A DNA stretch of 47,172 nt from Caldivirga sp. MU80 (GTDB taxonomy: Archaea > Thermoproteota > Thermoprotei > Thermoproteales > Thermocladiaceae), in assembly GCF_001663375.1 (NCBI RefSeq), contig NZ_LCTF01000017.1, positions 1-47,172 on the forward strand. Direction: 5' to 3'. This document shows positions 1-7,242 of the stretch, piece by piece. The notes under the pieces were generated by a model. It searched no databases, was not told the origin of the DNA, and saw only the letters and a list, made by a program, of their open reading frames with translations. The position numbers were made by a program, and so were the translations under genes. Numbering within the stretch: the first letter of the stretch is position 1; each line of letters begins with the position of its first letter.

Positions 1-347
1 TAGACGTATTGCAACCATGCCCAACATACAATGACATAAACACTAAGGAATGGTACGAGAAGAGGATAAGAAAACTAGAGGATGAAAAATGGGACCCAGT
101 GGTAAAAGACCCAAAGGAAGCAGATGAAAAATTGGTTAAGGCTATTGAGAGGGCTAGGAAACCCATGGATGAGGAAATACCCATAGGCATATTCTACCAG
201 AATGAATTTGTACCAACTTATGGGGAGAGGGTAGCATCGAGGATAAGCAATTACTTTGAGCTACCACCAGCTAAGCAGATCATTGAGCATGATGGGGAAT
301 CCCTAACACTCATAGATAAGATACTTGAGAAAAGGAGGGTAGTGTGA
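1..347 (+). CDS. 2-oxoacid:ferredoxin oxidoreductase, beta subunit (3' end only)
   Basis: The gene enters from the left edge; the reading frame is open from base 3, so the visible start codon is internal. About 115 C-terminal residues remain. They include the motif LQPCPTYND, typical of the TPP-binding beta subunit of archaeal two-subunit 2-oxoacid:ferredoxin oxidoreductases. In that family the Cys of this motif is a ligand of the [4Fe-4S] cluster. The enzyme decarboxylates pyruvate or 2-oxoglutarate to the acyl-CoA and reduces ferredoxin in the cytoplasm. The alpha subunit would be expected just upstream, outside the window. Substrate preference cannot be read from this fragment. Confidence 0.82.
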   Translation, partial: DVLQPCPTYNDINTKEWYEKRIRKLEDEKWDPVVKDPKEADEKLVKAIERARKPMDEEIPIGIFYQNEFVPTYGERVASRISNYFELPPAKQIIEHDGESLTLIDKILEKRRVV

Positions 348-427
348 TTAAGGTATTGCAGCGTTAAGGACCTTAAAGGAGACGTAAAAATTTCACGCAC
401 GGCTTAAGTTAATTGGTGAAAGATGAA

Positions 428-1138
428 TTACCTTCCGAATTTCCTCTCAACACTAGCGTAGTACCTTAAGGCTTCTTGGAAATCCTCCCTACTGAAGTCT
501 GGCCAATACTTGTCAAGGAAGTACAGTTCAGCGTATATAGACTCCAGCGGGAAGAAGTTACTTAGTCTTCTTTCGCCACCTGTCCTAATGACCAAGTCTA
601 TGAAGGGTTTTGGTAGGAAACCAGTCGGTAATAATTTGACTAATTCCTCGTCCTTAATTAACTTACCCACCTTCATAATGGCCATGTTCACCATGTCCAC
701 GATTGATTGGTAGCCGCCATATACAACAGCTAGGTTGAGGAAGTGTGAGTTGTACGACTCAGTGGCTGTCATCGTTTTAATAGCCTCATCAACAACATAA
801 GGTGGTAGGCTTCTCCAGCGGCCTATCAAGGTGACCTTAACCTTATTATCATGTATCCTGGGGTCCTCCCTAGCCTTCTTAAGCTTCCTAATGAGTAGCT
901 CGTAAAGTATCTTCTTCTCAATCTCACTCCTATTAATGAAATTCTCGTAGGATAGTACATACACGGTGACTGTTTGGATATTGTTATCAAGGGCCCACTC
1001 TAAAACATCCTCAACCTTATCAGATCCGATTAGATATGCGGTGTATATGTCAACACCATGAGCCACGGCCCACCTCCTATTACCATCTGGTATTATCCCA
1101 ATATGATTTGGTACGCGCAATGCATCATAACCAGCCAT
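428..1138 (-). CDS. uppS: cis-prenyltransferase (undecaprenyl/polyprenyl diphosphate synthase family)
   Basis: Condenses isopentenyl diphosphate units in cis onto an allylic primer, making the polyprenyl carrier lipid used for archaeal N-glycosylation and envelope glycans. The N-terminal signature IIPDGNRRWA (about residues 15-24) carries the catalytic Asp. The second signature, RTGGERRLSNFF, followed by a segment ending YWPDF, lies near the C terminus. At 236 aa it is a little shorter than bacterial UppS (about 250). A TATA-like block on the minus strand at 1166-1177 sits about 30 nt before the ATG, giving a short leader. It is convergent with the oxidoreductase gene on its left. Chain length of the product is unknown. 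Confidence 0.92.
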   Translation of the reverse strand: MAGYDALRVPNHIGIIPDGNRRWAVAHGVDIYTAYLIGSDKVEDVLEWALDNNIQTVTVYVLSYENFINRSEIEKKILYELLIRKLKKAREDPRIHDNKVKVTLIGRWRSLPPYVVDEAIKTMTATESYNSHFLNLAVVYGGYQSIVDMVNMAIMKVGKLIKDEELVKLLPTGFLPKPFIDLVIRTGGERRLSNFFPLESIYAELYFLDKYWPDFSREDFQEALRYYASVERKFGR

Positions 1139-1422
1139 ATCTGTTGCCCGATATATAACTAGCTCAATTTATAAAAATTACTACGAGGCAGAGACCATTG
1201 AAAAATATTTACATATATGCTCATATTCATTGTTGTTGGCCACATTTAAATGAATTCATGCAAAATGACGCAATAGATATTAGTACAGTTAGCTGCACGG
1301 CGATGCCGCTTCATATCCATGTAATGTCTAAGGGTGCATGTTATTAAATACTGGATTAAGTTTAATGGAATGGCTTTTTTAACTACCGAAGCGTTTATTA
1401 ATAAGCTGTGATAACTTAGGTT
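1139..1422. other. Divergent promoter region between uppS and the RpoM-like gene
   Basis: The gap holds a minus-strand TATA element for uppS (1166-1177, core TTTTTATAAATT) and a plus-strand TATA element for the zinc-ribbon gene (1394-1405, TTTATTAATAAG, 18-29 nt before its ATG). The AT-rich middle shows no coding frame or RNA gene that I can support. Confidence 0.5.
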
Positions 1423-1689
1423 ATGAAGTTCTGTCCAAAGTGTGGAACCGCAATGGTTCCGGTGAAGAAGGGAGGTACAACGTACCTAAGGTGCCCTAGG
1501 TGTGGTTATGAGGAGAAGGTTGCTAAGAAGGATAGGAAGTCCTTCGTAGAGAAGAGCGTTGTTAATGAGGGTAAGCGCACCAAGGTACCTATAGTTGAGA
1601 ATAAGGGTAATTCAGGGGAGGAGGTTGATGAGGATTACCGCAAACAGCTACTGGATAACCTCCTTGAAATGGGGGATGAATTCGACTAG
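1423..1689 (+). CDS. RpoM/TFS-like zinc-ribbon protein lacking the C-terminal ribbon
   Basis: Begins with an N-terminal zinc ribbon like that of archaeal TFS/RPB9-type proteins: C4-x2-C7 and C24-x2-C27. It is 88 aa, whereas standard archaeal TFS is about 110 aa with a second ribbon that carries the acidic finger reaching the polymerase active site. Here the ribbon is followed by a lysine-rich stretch and then an acidic tail (about residues 65-88) with no further cysteines. It may bind RNA polymerase as an RPB9-like subunit without transcript-cleavage activity, or be an unrelated ribbon protein. The TATA box at 1394-1405 places transcription start close to the ATG, so the mRNA is probably leaderless. 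Confidence 0.75.
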   Translation: MKFCPKCGTAMVPVKKGGTTYLRCPRCGYEEKVAKKDRKSFVEKSVVNEGKRTKVPIVENKGNSGEEVDEDYRKQLLDNLLEMGDEFD

Positions 1690-1714
1690 CATCTAACAGT
1701 CGGTTAACCCACTG

Positions 1715-2668
1715 CTAAATTAACGTGTTGTCGGGTATTGGGTAGGAGCTTAAGCCATACTCAAGCCTAAGGTGCCTTGCCAACCTCTCACTATAGCCGT
1801 AGACAGTGTATATCCTCCTAGCCCTGGAATTAATGGCGAACTCCACCAAGCCATTAAAGTCACTGTGGTTACTCAACCTTATGTGCACCTTACTCCTCAA
1901 CCACCCCCCAGGCGCTCCCCCAGTCACCATAGCCACCACTGAGTCGCCGTTCAACTTAACCCTCGGTGGTAAATCAGCCACCATCACGTCGCCATCGTTA
2001 CGGTTGCCCACGCCTAGGAGTATCCTGTTTAGCGAGTCAACGTTAGTGTCCATTGATACGTCGATCCCGCTGTTCCTGAGTAATGCGTATAATTCTTGGC
2101 CCTTACCGAGGGCAAAGCCTGAGAGGACAAGCCTAAGCCCCTTACCCCTAACCCTATCCACCAGGTCCAGTATCTCGTTATACACCTCACCGCGTGGTTC
2201 GAATTGGAAGCTTGGGTCACCGTAGGTGCTTTCCATGACCAGTACATCCGCGTCTGGGTAGGGTTCTGCCCCCTTAAGCAGAACACTATCCTCAACATTC
2301 ATGTCGCCCGTCACCAGCACTGAACCATCCCTAAACTCCAGTAGGTACATTAGGCTACCCATGACATGACCAGCGTTAAGCGGTACCACACTGAAGTGGT
2401 CGAAGATTATTGGCCTATTGGGGTGGGCGACGGTTACATTAGCCCCAAGTCTCACCCCTCTGAATTCCCTGAGAATCCTCAAGGTTTCACCACTCATAAT
2501 GACCCTCCTGGCCTTTGATATGTGGCTCGTGTAGTGGTCACTGTGGCCATGCGTAATGAGCACTGCATCATAGTTACCTGAGGGGAATCTACGGGTTGGG
2601 TCAACTAGAATATGGCGTCCGCAGCACGATACCTCAATCCCACCAAACCTCTTAACTACACTAATCAT
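1715..2668 (-). CDS. Metallo-beta-lactamase-fold hydrolase, related to mRNA 3'-end processing exonucleases
   Basis: Contains the metal-binding signature HGHSDH at residues 40-45, a further His in NAGHVMGS (near 100), GDMNVED (near 120) and a late SNHSDF motif. This order matches the beta-CASP-like branch described as Ysh1/mRNA 3'-end processing factor-like in archaea. The likely role is a cytoplasmic zinc-dependent nuclease for RNA or DNA ends. At 317 aa it is shorter than full aCPSF1 proteins and has no KH domains, so it is closer to the small COG1236-type proteins. A TATA-like block near 2694-2703 supports the ATG. The exact substrate is not visible. Confidence 0.75.
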   Translation of the reverse strand: MISVVKRFGGIEVSCCGRHILVDPTRRFPSGNYDAVLITHGHSDHYTSHISKARRVIMSGETLRILREFRGVRLGANVTVAHPNRPIIFDHFSVVPLNAGHVMGSLMYLLEFRDGSVLVTGDMNVEDSVLLKGAEPYPDADVLVMESTYGDPSFQFEPRGEVYNEILDLVDRVRGKGLRLVLSGFALGKGQELYALLRNSGIDVSMDTNVDSLNRILLGVGNRNDGDVMVADLPPRVKLNGDSVVAMVTGGAPGGWLRSKVHIRLSNHSDFNGLVEFAINSRARRIYTVYGYSERLARHLRLEYGLSSYPIPDNTLI

Positions 2669-2827
2669 TCAGTTAACCTTAACACCAACCGCATTTAATT
2701 ACTTTACTTAGGTTTTCCTAATAAACCGCCAAACCCTCGCCCTATAGTAGGGTTTCATGGAGGTTGCTTTTAAACTTCAGTCTTGCTAAGGTGTTCAGTA
2801 AGCCCCTTAGTGCTGACTTGGGCCCCC

Positions 2828-3008
2828 ATGACAAAACAAACGACAAGTCTCGCTCTTTAGGGTGGGGTTGCGCTATTCTGTAGGGTTCCACGGAGATGGG
2901 TTTATGAAAACCAGCCCCATTGGGTTATTCAATAACCCCGCAATAAGCGGGGTAACTGCCGAGACCCCCAGGGTGAAACCCCACTCATCAAGGCGAGGAG
3001 GGGGTCAT
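2828..3008 (+). repeat. Structured dispersed repeat, copy A (181 bp)
   Basis: Bounded by ATGAC at 2828-2832 and GTCAT at 3004-3008, a 5-bp inverted repeat shared by all three full copies. Internal elements match copies B and C: a left hairpin (CGCTC, loop, GGGTG), a central perfect 6-bp hairpin CCCCGC/GCGGGG (2936-2941 with 2947-2952), then GTAACTGCCGAGACCCCC and a right-end hairpin closing GACCCCC with GGGGGTC. There is no transposase frame. It resembles IS200/IS605-type non-autonomous palindromic elements, or a mobile structured RNA. Confidence 0.75.
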
Positions 3009-3100
3009 ACCTCTCTGCCTTAAGTAGTGAAGTTTCCTCAGGGCCTTAGAATTTACCCTTTAAGGAGCTACTAGGAATCTAAAAATAAAACATAATGTAC

Positions 3101-3149
3101 CGCTCCGAACCCTACGCAGCAGGTAACCTCACCTCTAGAGGGGGCGAGT
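3101..3149 (-). repeat. Left-end fragment of the structured repeat, degenerate copy D
   Basis: Read on the minus strand it runs CTCGCCC..TCTAGAGG, then GAGGTTAC, CTGCGTAGGGTT. This parallels the left arm of copy C (CTCGCCCTTTAGGGCGGGGTTAC, then ACTGCGTGGGTT, broken here by short gaps). The ATGAC tip and the right half are absent, so it looks like a truncated relic. Confidence 0.45.
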
Positions 3150-3367
3150 TTAACTTCAATATTACTGTTATTAGGACCTCTTTTAATCATTATATACGTG
3201 ATATATGTCATTAAAATAACCATGAGCATGCTTTATTCTTGGGGTCTGTATTGTAAAAAGAGACTAAATATTACGGCCACTGACGTTGCCACTATCGAGT
3301 ATAGGCACCTAAGTAATACCCGAATTAAACGGAATTTGCTGAATACACGCAGCCTGTATTGCGGAAA

Positions 3368-3379
3368 CCTATAAAAGTA
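3368..3379 (+). promoter_or_regulatory. TATA box of the 62-aa winged-helix gene
   Basis: CCTATAAAAGTA lies 24-35 nt before the ATG at 3403. This supports that start and a leaderless or very short-leader transcript. Confidence 0.6.
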
Positions 3380-3402
3380 GCTGACTTGGATTTATCCCTG
3401 GT

Positions 3403-3591
3403 ATGTCAGATGGAATAAAGAAGAAGATATTAGACTACCTAACCCAGAATAGGGGTAAGGAATTGGCCGTTGAGGATATAGCTAAGGCAGTTGGTGAACA
3501 GAGACTTAACGTAGTTAAGGCTCAATTAACCAGACTAGCTAAGGAGGGTAGGGTCCAGAAGGTGGCTGAAGGTAAGTATAAGGCCGTTTAA
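3403..3591 (+). CDS. Small winged-helix DNA/RNA-binding protein (62 aa)
   Basis: A basic 62-residue protein that is essentially one winged helix-turn-helix. Helix 1 spans about 3-15, the HTH core about 21-48 (VEDIAKAVGEQRLNVVKAQL), and a short wing ends in GKYKAV. There is no other domain. It could be a small chromatin or regulatory protein; I cannot assign it to a named family. Its core has the same fold plan as ribosomal protein S25e, whose gene faces it 62 bp away, but sequence similarity is weak. The start is fixed by the TATA box at 3368-3379. It shares an AT-rich convergent terminator region with S25e. Confidence 0.8.
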   Translation: MSDGIKKKILDYLTQNRGKELAVEDIAKAVGEQRLNVVKAQLTRLAKEGRVQKVAEGKYKAV

Positions 3592-3605
3592 CGTACATTA
3601 ATTAT

Positions 3606-3650
3606 AATGAATCAAATATAGTGTTTTTCAAAATAATATTTTTACCTTTA
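3606..3650. terminator. Bidirectional T-rich termination region
   Basis: Between the converging 62-aa gene and S25e lies a segment with T runs on both strands (GTGTTTTTC and ATATTTTTACC on plus, AAAATA complements on minus). T tracts are the usual intrinsic termination signals in archaea. Confidence 0.45.
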
Positions 3651-3653
3651 CCG

Positions 3654-4007
3654 TTACTGGATTAAACCAAGCTTCCTGGCCCTCTCCACAGAGGTATAGA
3701 CGCTCATCCTATGCCCCTTAGACACAAGTACTAACTCCCCCTTCTTAGCTAGGTCATTCAGAACCCTGGTGGCTGCACCCATCTTAAGTCCATACTTAGA
3801 CGATATGATGTAGGTGGTTACGTAATCCATATCCTTAATATCCTTAGTTATCTGATCATAAAGTTCAGCCGGCACAGTGGCCACCACCTTCTTTACAGCT
3901 TCCTCAGCTGCCTTACCCTTCCCCTTACCCTTCTTTTCAACCTGCTCCTTCTCCTTAGCCTCCTTCTTGGCTAATTGGGATATGGTCGGCTTCTTCTTAC
4001 CTCCCAT
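3654..4007 (-). CDS. rps25e: 30S ribosomal protein S25e
   Basis: Archaeal/eukaryotic small-subunit protein without a bacterial counterpart. It begins with the typical lysine-rich MGGKKKPTISQLAKKEAKEK leader (about residues 1-45, unstructured, rRNA-binding), then a winged helix (about 46-117) with the family pattern YVTTYIISSKYGLKMGAA and LNDLAKKGELVLVSKGHR. Its length of 117 aa is normal. A minus-strand TATA element at 4031-4040 (ACTTATAAAA) stands 24-33 nt before the ATG. The gene is single and convergent with the 62-aa winged-helix gene. Confidence 0.93.
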   Translation of the reverse strand: MGGKKKPTISQLAKKEAKEKEQVEKKGKGKGKAAEEAVKKVVATVPAELYDQITKDIKDMDYVTTYIISSKYGLKMGAATRVLNDLAKKGELVLVSKGHRMSVYTSVERARKLGLIQ

Positions 4008-4358
4008 ATACCTAACTTAACTAAGTTGGGTTTTATAAGTGTTTACGGCTTGGCCACGGTCCATCAATGTAGGGGTGCTTGTTAGCCCTACTATGCCAAT
4101 TCCCGTTAGTCCCCCTTATTAGGATGCTTACCTTGGGTAGGGTTACTGGTGTTTTAATGACCCCTTCCCTGCCCCTTCTAGGGAGTGGGGTTTCACCCTG
4201 GGGTCTTGATAGTTACCCCCACTACGGTTTTTTGAAAACCTCAGTGGAATATCTCCATGAAACTCCACGTAGTGAGGTAACCCCACCTTGAAGGGCGATG
4301 CTTGCCGTTCTTTAGTCATGAACATAGGTTAATTAAAGGGTACCTAACCTAGCTTTTA
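4008..4358. other. 351-bp intergenic region holding repeat copy B and two divergent promoters
   Basis: It holds the S25e promoter (TATA 4031-4040, minus), repeat copy B (4157-4319), and a TATA-like TTAATTAAAG at about 4329-4338 for the gene at 4359. Apart from these I see nothing. Confidence 0.55.
4157..4319 (-). repeat. Structured dispersed repeat, copy B (163 bp, inverted)
   Basis: Read on the minus strand it starts ATGAC (4319-4315) and ends GTCAT (4161-4157). It has the left hairpin CGCCCTT/AAGGTG, a second hairpin CTCAC-tac-GTGGAG, a nested stem CCACT/AGTGG enclosing GGTTTT/AAAACC, then GGGGTAAC, AAGACCCC and a right-end hairpin closing GACCCC with GGGGTC. Base changes relative to A and C mostly preserve pairing. 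It has no coding capacity. Confidence 0.75.
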
Positions 4359-5084
4359 ATGCTCTTAGCCGTTTCTTCACCATCCACAGAGACGCATGTC
4401 GCCTCGGTAAGTAGGGTTGTATCAGCATTACTGGTTAAGGGTAGGTTTGAGAACGTGGCCATACCCATACCTAGGGAGTTGCTGGGCATAGTAGTTAAGT
4501 TAGCCTTATCGTCAGGTAAGGGTGCGGTGGTCGAGTTCCTGAGGGGTAGCCTAGGTAACGCGTGGCTGGTAACCCACTCCCCGTTAATAGACCTAATACT
4601 GACGCTTTACAGGGAGTACCCATGGGTTAACCTGGTTTCAAGCGGCCCAAGTCTTAATGACCAGAGGAGGATAAGCAAGATAGCGGTTGATATGGTTGCC
4701 TTAACCGCTAGGTCAACTGTAACTGGTATTGAGCTTGAGAGGTGGATTAAGCTTCATAGGCAGGCAGTTGAAACGCTGGATAAGCCCAGGGATTACCCAA
4801 GTGACTCAATAGTGGTTACTATAGGGTATGTTAATTACGTTAAACTAAGGGGCTTAGCTGATGGGGTAATCACCGTTGGTGAACTTAAACCAACACCAAC
4901 TGAGCTATTCTACATTTATAGGGGTGACTACGACGCCACGTTTAGGAACATAGTTAAGTGGGTTGTGAGGTACCTAAGCGACATAGTCCCATCATCAAGG
5001 AACCTAACCGAGGCTTACTCATCAATAATACGCAATAGGGAGTACATGAGTTTCATAAACTCACTACCATACTCATCAATCTAA
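4359..5084 (+). CDS. Protein of unknown function (241 aa)
   Basis: I do not recognise this family. It is soluble in appearance, with no signal peptide, membrane segment or cysteine motif. Alternating hydrophobic strands and helices (for example VVVTIGYVNYVKLRGLADG near 155-175, preceded by GAVVEFLRG near 55) suggest an alpha/beta fold. The C-terminal third is helical and rich in Arg and Tyr. The TATA-like TTAATTAAAG at about 4329 places transcription start at or very near the ATG. Codon use (AGG arginine, TTAACC) matches the neighbours, so it is probably a native gene. It stands alone, 168 bp before serA on the same strand. Confidence 0.7.
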   Translation: MLLAVSSPSTETHVASVSRVVSALLVKGRFENVAIPIPRELLGIVVKLALSSGKGAVVEFLRGSLGNAWLVTHSPLIDLILTLYREYPWVNLVSSGPSLNDQRRISKIAVDMVALTARSTVTGIELERWIKLHRQAVETLDKPRDYPSDSIVVTIGYVNYVKLRGLADGVITVGELKPTPTELFYIYRGDYDATFRNIVKWVVRYLSDIVPSSRNLTEAYSSIIRNREYMSFINSLPYSSI

Positions 5085-5099
5085 GGCACCTCCCCAATG

Positions 5100-5125
5100 G
5101 CCTTTAACACCACCCCTTAGAGGTG
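5100..5125 (+). terminator. Possible hairpin terminator after the unknown gene
   Basis: AACACC and GGTGTT (about 5106-5127) can pair around a 10-nt loop, followed by a pyrimidine-rich stretch. Hairpin termination is not well established in archaea, so this is tentative. Confidence 0.25.
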
Positions 5126-5210
5126 TTCATCTTTCCCATTGTGTTGTGCATGAATTAAGTGCCACTATATAGCTTACTTATCTGTATGTTAGTTTTGGAC
5201 CTGGGTAATG

Positions 5211-5221
5211 TTTAAAAATAT
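5211..5221 (+). promoter_or_regulatory. TATA box for the serA operon
   Basis: GTTTAAAAATA lies about 32-42 nt before the ATG at 5253 and 18-28 nt before an out-of-frame ATG at 5239 that opens only 17 codons. Transcription probably starts near 5240, giving serA a short leader. Confidence 0.5.
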
Positions 5222-5252
5222 AGTGGGGTGACCCCTCTATGGATAAGCTGGA

Positions 5253-6206
5253 ATGGGTTGGGAATCCGGAATCCAACTTAAGGTACTGGTGACGGATAAG
5301 GTCGATGAAAAACTGTTGAATAGGCTCCGCAGCATGGGTATGGTTATTGACTACAAGCCCGGTATACAACGTGACGAACTCCTGAAGTTAATTGATGGTT
5401 ACCACATACTTGTGGTTAGGAGTAGGACTAAGGTGGATAGGGAGGTTATTGATAGGGGTACTTCACTCAAGATAATAGCCAGGGCGGGGGTTGGCCTCGA
5501 TAATATAGACGTTGAGTACGCCTTAAAGAGGGGCCTCGTGATTATCAATTCACCTAACGCAGCCACTTACTCGGCGGCTGAGTTAACACTAACCCTAATG
5601 CTCATGCTGGCTAGGAATGTGCACCTCCACATATTTGACGTTAAAAACGGTAAGTGGAGTAAGGGCACCTACGAGGGGGTTGAGCTTAGGGGTAAGACGC
5701 TTGGTATAGTGGGCTTTGGCAGGATAGGTAGGGCTGTTGCGAGGTATGCGGAGGCGCTTGGCATGAGGGTGTTGGCCACCGACATTATTGATGTATCAAG
5801 GTACGCTAATGAACTTGGCGTTAAGCTGGTTAGCCTCAGTGAGCTCCTGGAGCTCAGCGATGTGATCACCCTCCACGTAGCCCTAACTAAGGACACGTAC
5901 CACATGGTTAATGATGATAGGCTCAGGTTGATTAAGGATGGTGCGATGATAGTGAACACGAGTAGGGGTGAGGTCATAGACACCAGGGCCCTGCTCAACC
6001 ACCTGGATAGGCTATGGGGCGTAGGGCTTGATGTACTTGAGCATGAACCCCCCAGGGAGGATTGGGAGTTTAAGTTGATACAGCACCCAAAGGTCATAGT
6101 GACGCCCCACATAGGGGCTGAGACCGTGGAGGCCCAGGGGAGGATTGTTGAGGAGTTGGTGGCTAATATTCAGGATGCGCTTGAGAGGGTGAGGAACCAT
6201 GGTTAA
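5253..6206 (+). CDS. serA: D-3-phosphoglycerate dehydrogenase
   Basis: Oxidises 3-phosphoglycerate to 3-phosphohydroxypyruvate with NAD+, the first step of serine synthesis. It has the D-2-hydroxyacid dehydrogenase layout: a split catalytic domain around a Rossmann domain with GIVGFGRIGRA near 155-165. The catalytic Arg is in NTSRGEVIDT, the Glu in the LEHEPP area, and the His in TPHIGAETVEA near the end. At 317 aa it is the short form, without the C-terminal ACT serine-sensing domain of many bacterial enzymes, so feedback control is not visible. It overlaps the downstream aminotransferase gene by 8 nt, which argues for translational coupling and for SerA rather than another 2-hydroxyacid dehydrogenase. 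Confidence 0.88.
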   Translation: MGWESGIQLKVLVTDKVDEKLLNRLRSMGMVIDYKPGIQRDELLKLIDGYHILVVRSRTKVDREVIDRGTSLKIIARAGVGLDNIDVEYALKRGLVIINSPNAATYSAAELTLTLMLMLARNVHLHIFDVKNGKWSKGTYEGVELRGKTLGIVGFGRIGRAVARYAEALGMRVLATDIIDVSRYANELGVKLVSLSELLELSDVITLHVALTKDTYHMVNDDRLRLIKDGAMIVNTSRGEVIDTRALLNHLDRLWGVGLDVLEHEPPREDWEFKLIQHPKVIVTPHIGAETVEAQGRIVEELVANIQDALERVRNHG

Positions 6207-7242
6207 GTACCTAACCCCAGGTCCAGTTCAATTGCCGAGGAGGGTTATTGATGCCTACGCCAAGCAGCCGATGTTCCACAGGGGTAGGGAGTTTAGTGAA
6301 CTGTACAGTGATGTAGTTAACCAGTTGGGTAGGGTGTTCAGAGGGTATACGGTGAGCATACTGCCGGGCACTGGTACATTCGCCGTTGATGTAATGGTGT
6401 ACAACTTCATTAAACCCGGCGATGAGGTACTGGTGCCGATTAACGGTGAATTCGGGGAGAGGCTAGCCCAATCAGTGGAGTCAAGGGGTGCTGTTGTTAA
6501 GAGGGTTTATGTTGAGCCTGGTGAATCGCTGTGCGACCACATTGATGAGTTTAATGTTAAGGCTAGGGCCTTGGCCATGGTTCATAATGAAACCAGCATG
6601 GGGGTTGCTAATAGGTGCATTGATGAGGTAGCTAGGCTAATTCACGATAATGGGGGTTTAATCCTCATCGACAGTGTATCAGGTGTACCGGCTGAACCAG
6701 TGGGTGAGGGGGCTGATGTAGTGGCCACGGCAACCCATAAGGCGCTACTGGCTCCACCCGGCGGCTCAATTGTGGCCTTCAAGGACCCTGGATTGATTAT
6801 TAGTTACCCGAAGCCACCATCAATGGACCTGGGTAATTACTTAAAGTACAGCGCCAGGCTTGAGACACCCTACACCCCACCTATCAATGTGCTTTACGCT
6901 CTGAGAGAGTCGCTAAGGTACATTCTCGATGAGGTTGGGCTTGAGAGGTATGTTAAGCTTCATGAGGAGAAGGTTAGGTTCCTCTACGGTGAGCTGGGTA
7001 AGCTGGGCTTCAAACCAGTGCCACTCAACCTAGGTTACGCCAGCAGGACGGTGACGGCCTTCTACAGTCCAATTAACCCCGGTAAGGTAGTGGATTACCT
7101 AAGGCAGAATGGCTACGTGATAAGTGGTGGCATGTGGCGCATTAGGGAGAGGAGCATAAGGATAGGGGTCATGGGTGACGTGACCCTCGACGACTTAAGG
7201 ACTGTTGTCTCACTACTGAGCAACCTAGCTGGAGTCGGCTAG
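6199..7242 (+). CDS. Class V PLP-dependent aminotransferase (serine/phosphoserine-type)
   Basis: Fold-type I PLP enzyme of the alanine-glyoxylate/serine-pyruvate aminotransferase group. It starts VKYLTPGPVQLP with the substrate-binding TPGP motif. It shows the cofactor Asp in ILIDSVSG (D158) and the Schiff-base lysine in ATHKALLAPPG (K181). At 347 aa the length is normal. Its 8-nt overlap with serA suggests it aminates phosphohydroxypyruvate, or interconverts serine and hydroxypyruvate, to complete serine synthesis. No phosphoserine phosphatase gene follows. Alternatives are alanine-glyoxylate or aspartate aminotransferase, since class V members are hard to separate by sequence. The 3' end overlaps the opposite gene by 4 bp. 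Confidence 0.85.
   Translation: MVKYLTPGPVQLPRRVIDAYAKQPMFHRGREFSELYSDVVNQLGRVFRGYTVSILPGTGTFAVDVMVYNFIKPGDEVLVPINGEFGERLAQSVESRGAVVKRVYVEPGESLCDHIDEFNVKARALAMVHNETSMGVANRCIDEVARLIHDNGGLILIDSVSGVPAEPVGEGADVVATATHKALLAPPGGSIVAFKDPGLIISYPKPPSMDLGNYLKYSARLETPYTPPINVLYALRESLRYILDEVGLERYVKLHEEKVRFLYGELGKLGFKPVPLNLGYASRTVTAFYSPINPGKVVDYLRQNGYVISGGMWRIRERSIRIGVMGDVTLDDLRTVVSLLSNLAGVG

Larger units (their letters stand above)
2669..3402. other. 734-bp intergenic region rich in structured repeats
   Basis: Contains repeat copy A (2828-3008), a reverse left-end fragment (3101-3149) and a short related piece at 2735-2767. The AT-rich segment 3180-3220 has a near-palindrome (ATATACGTGATATAT). The promoter of the 62-aa winged-helix gene is at 3368-3379. 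No convincing gene was found. A 50-codon frame at 3222-3374 has codon use unlike its neighbours. Confidence 0.6.

Noticed and set aside
3222-3374. A 50-codon plus-strand frame (MSMLYSWGLY..) with a TATA-like stretch before it
   Set aside because: Its arginine codons (CGA, CGG, CGC) differ from the AGG-rich neighbours, it runs into the next gene's TATA box, and no family is recognised.
4079-4325. Short frames on both strands across repeat copy B
   Set aside because: They are produced by the hairpin-rich repeat, with no conserved frame among copies A, B and C.
5239-5292. ATG at 5239 as a start for a short leader peptide before serA
   Set aside because: It opens only 17 codons in another frame and ends inside serA; no regulatory motif such as repeated Ser codons is seen.
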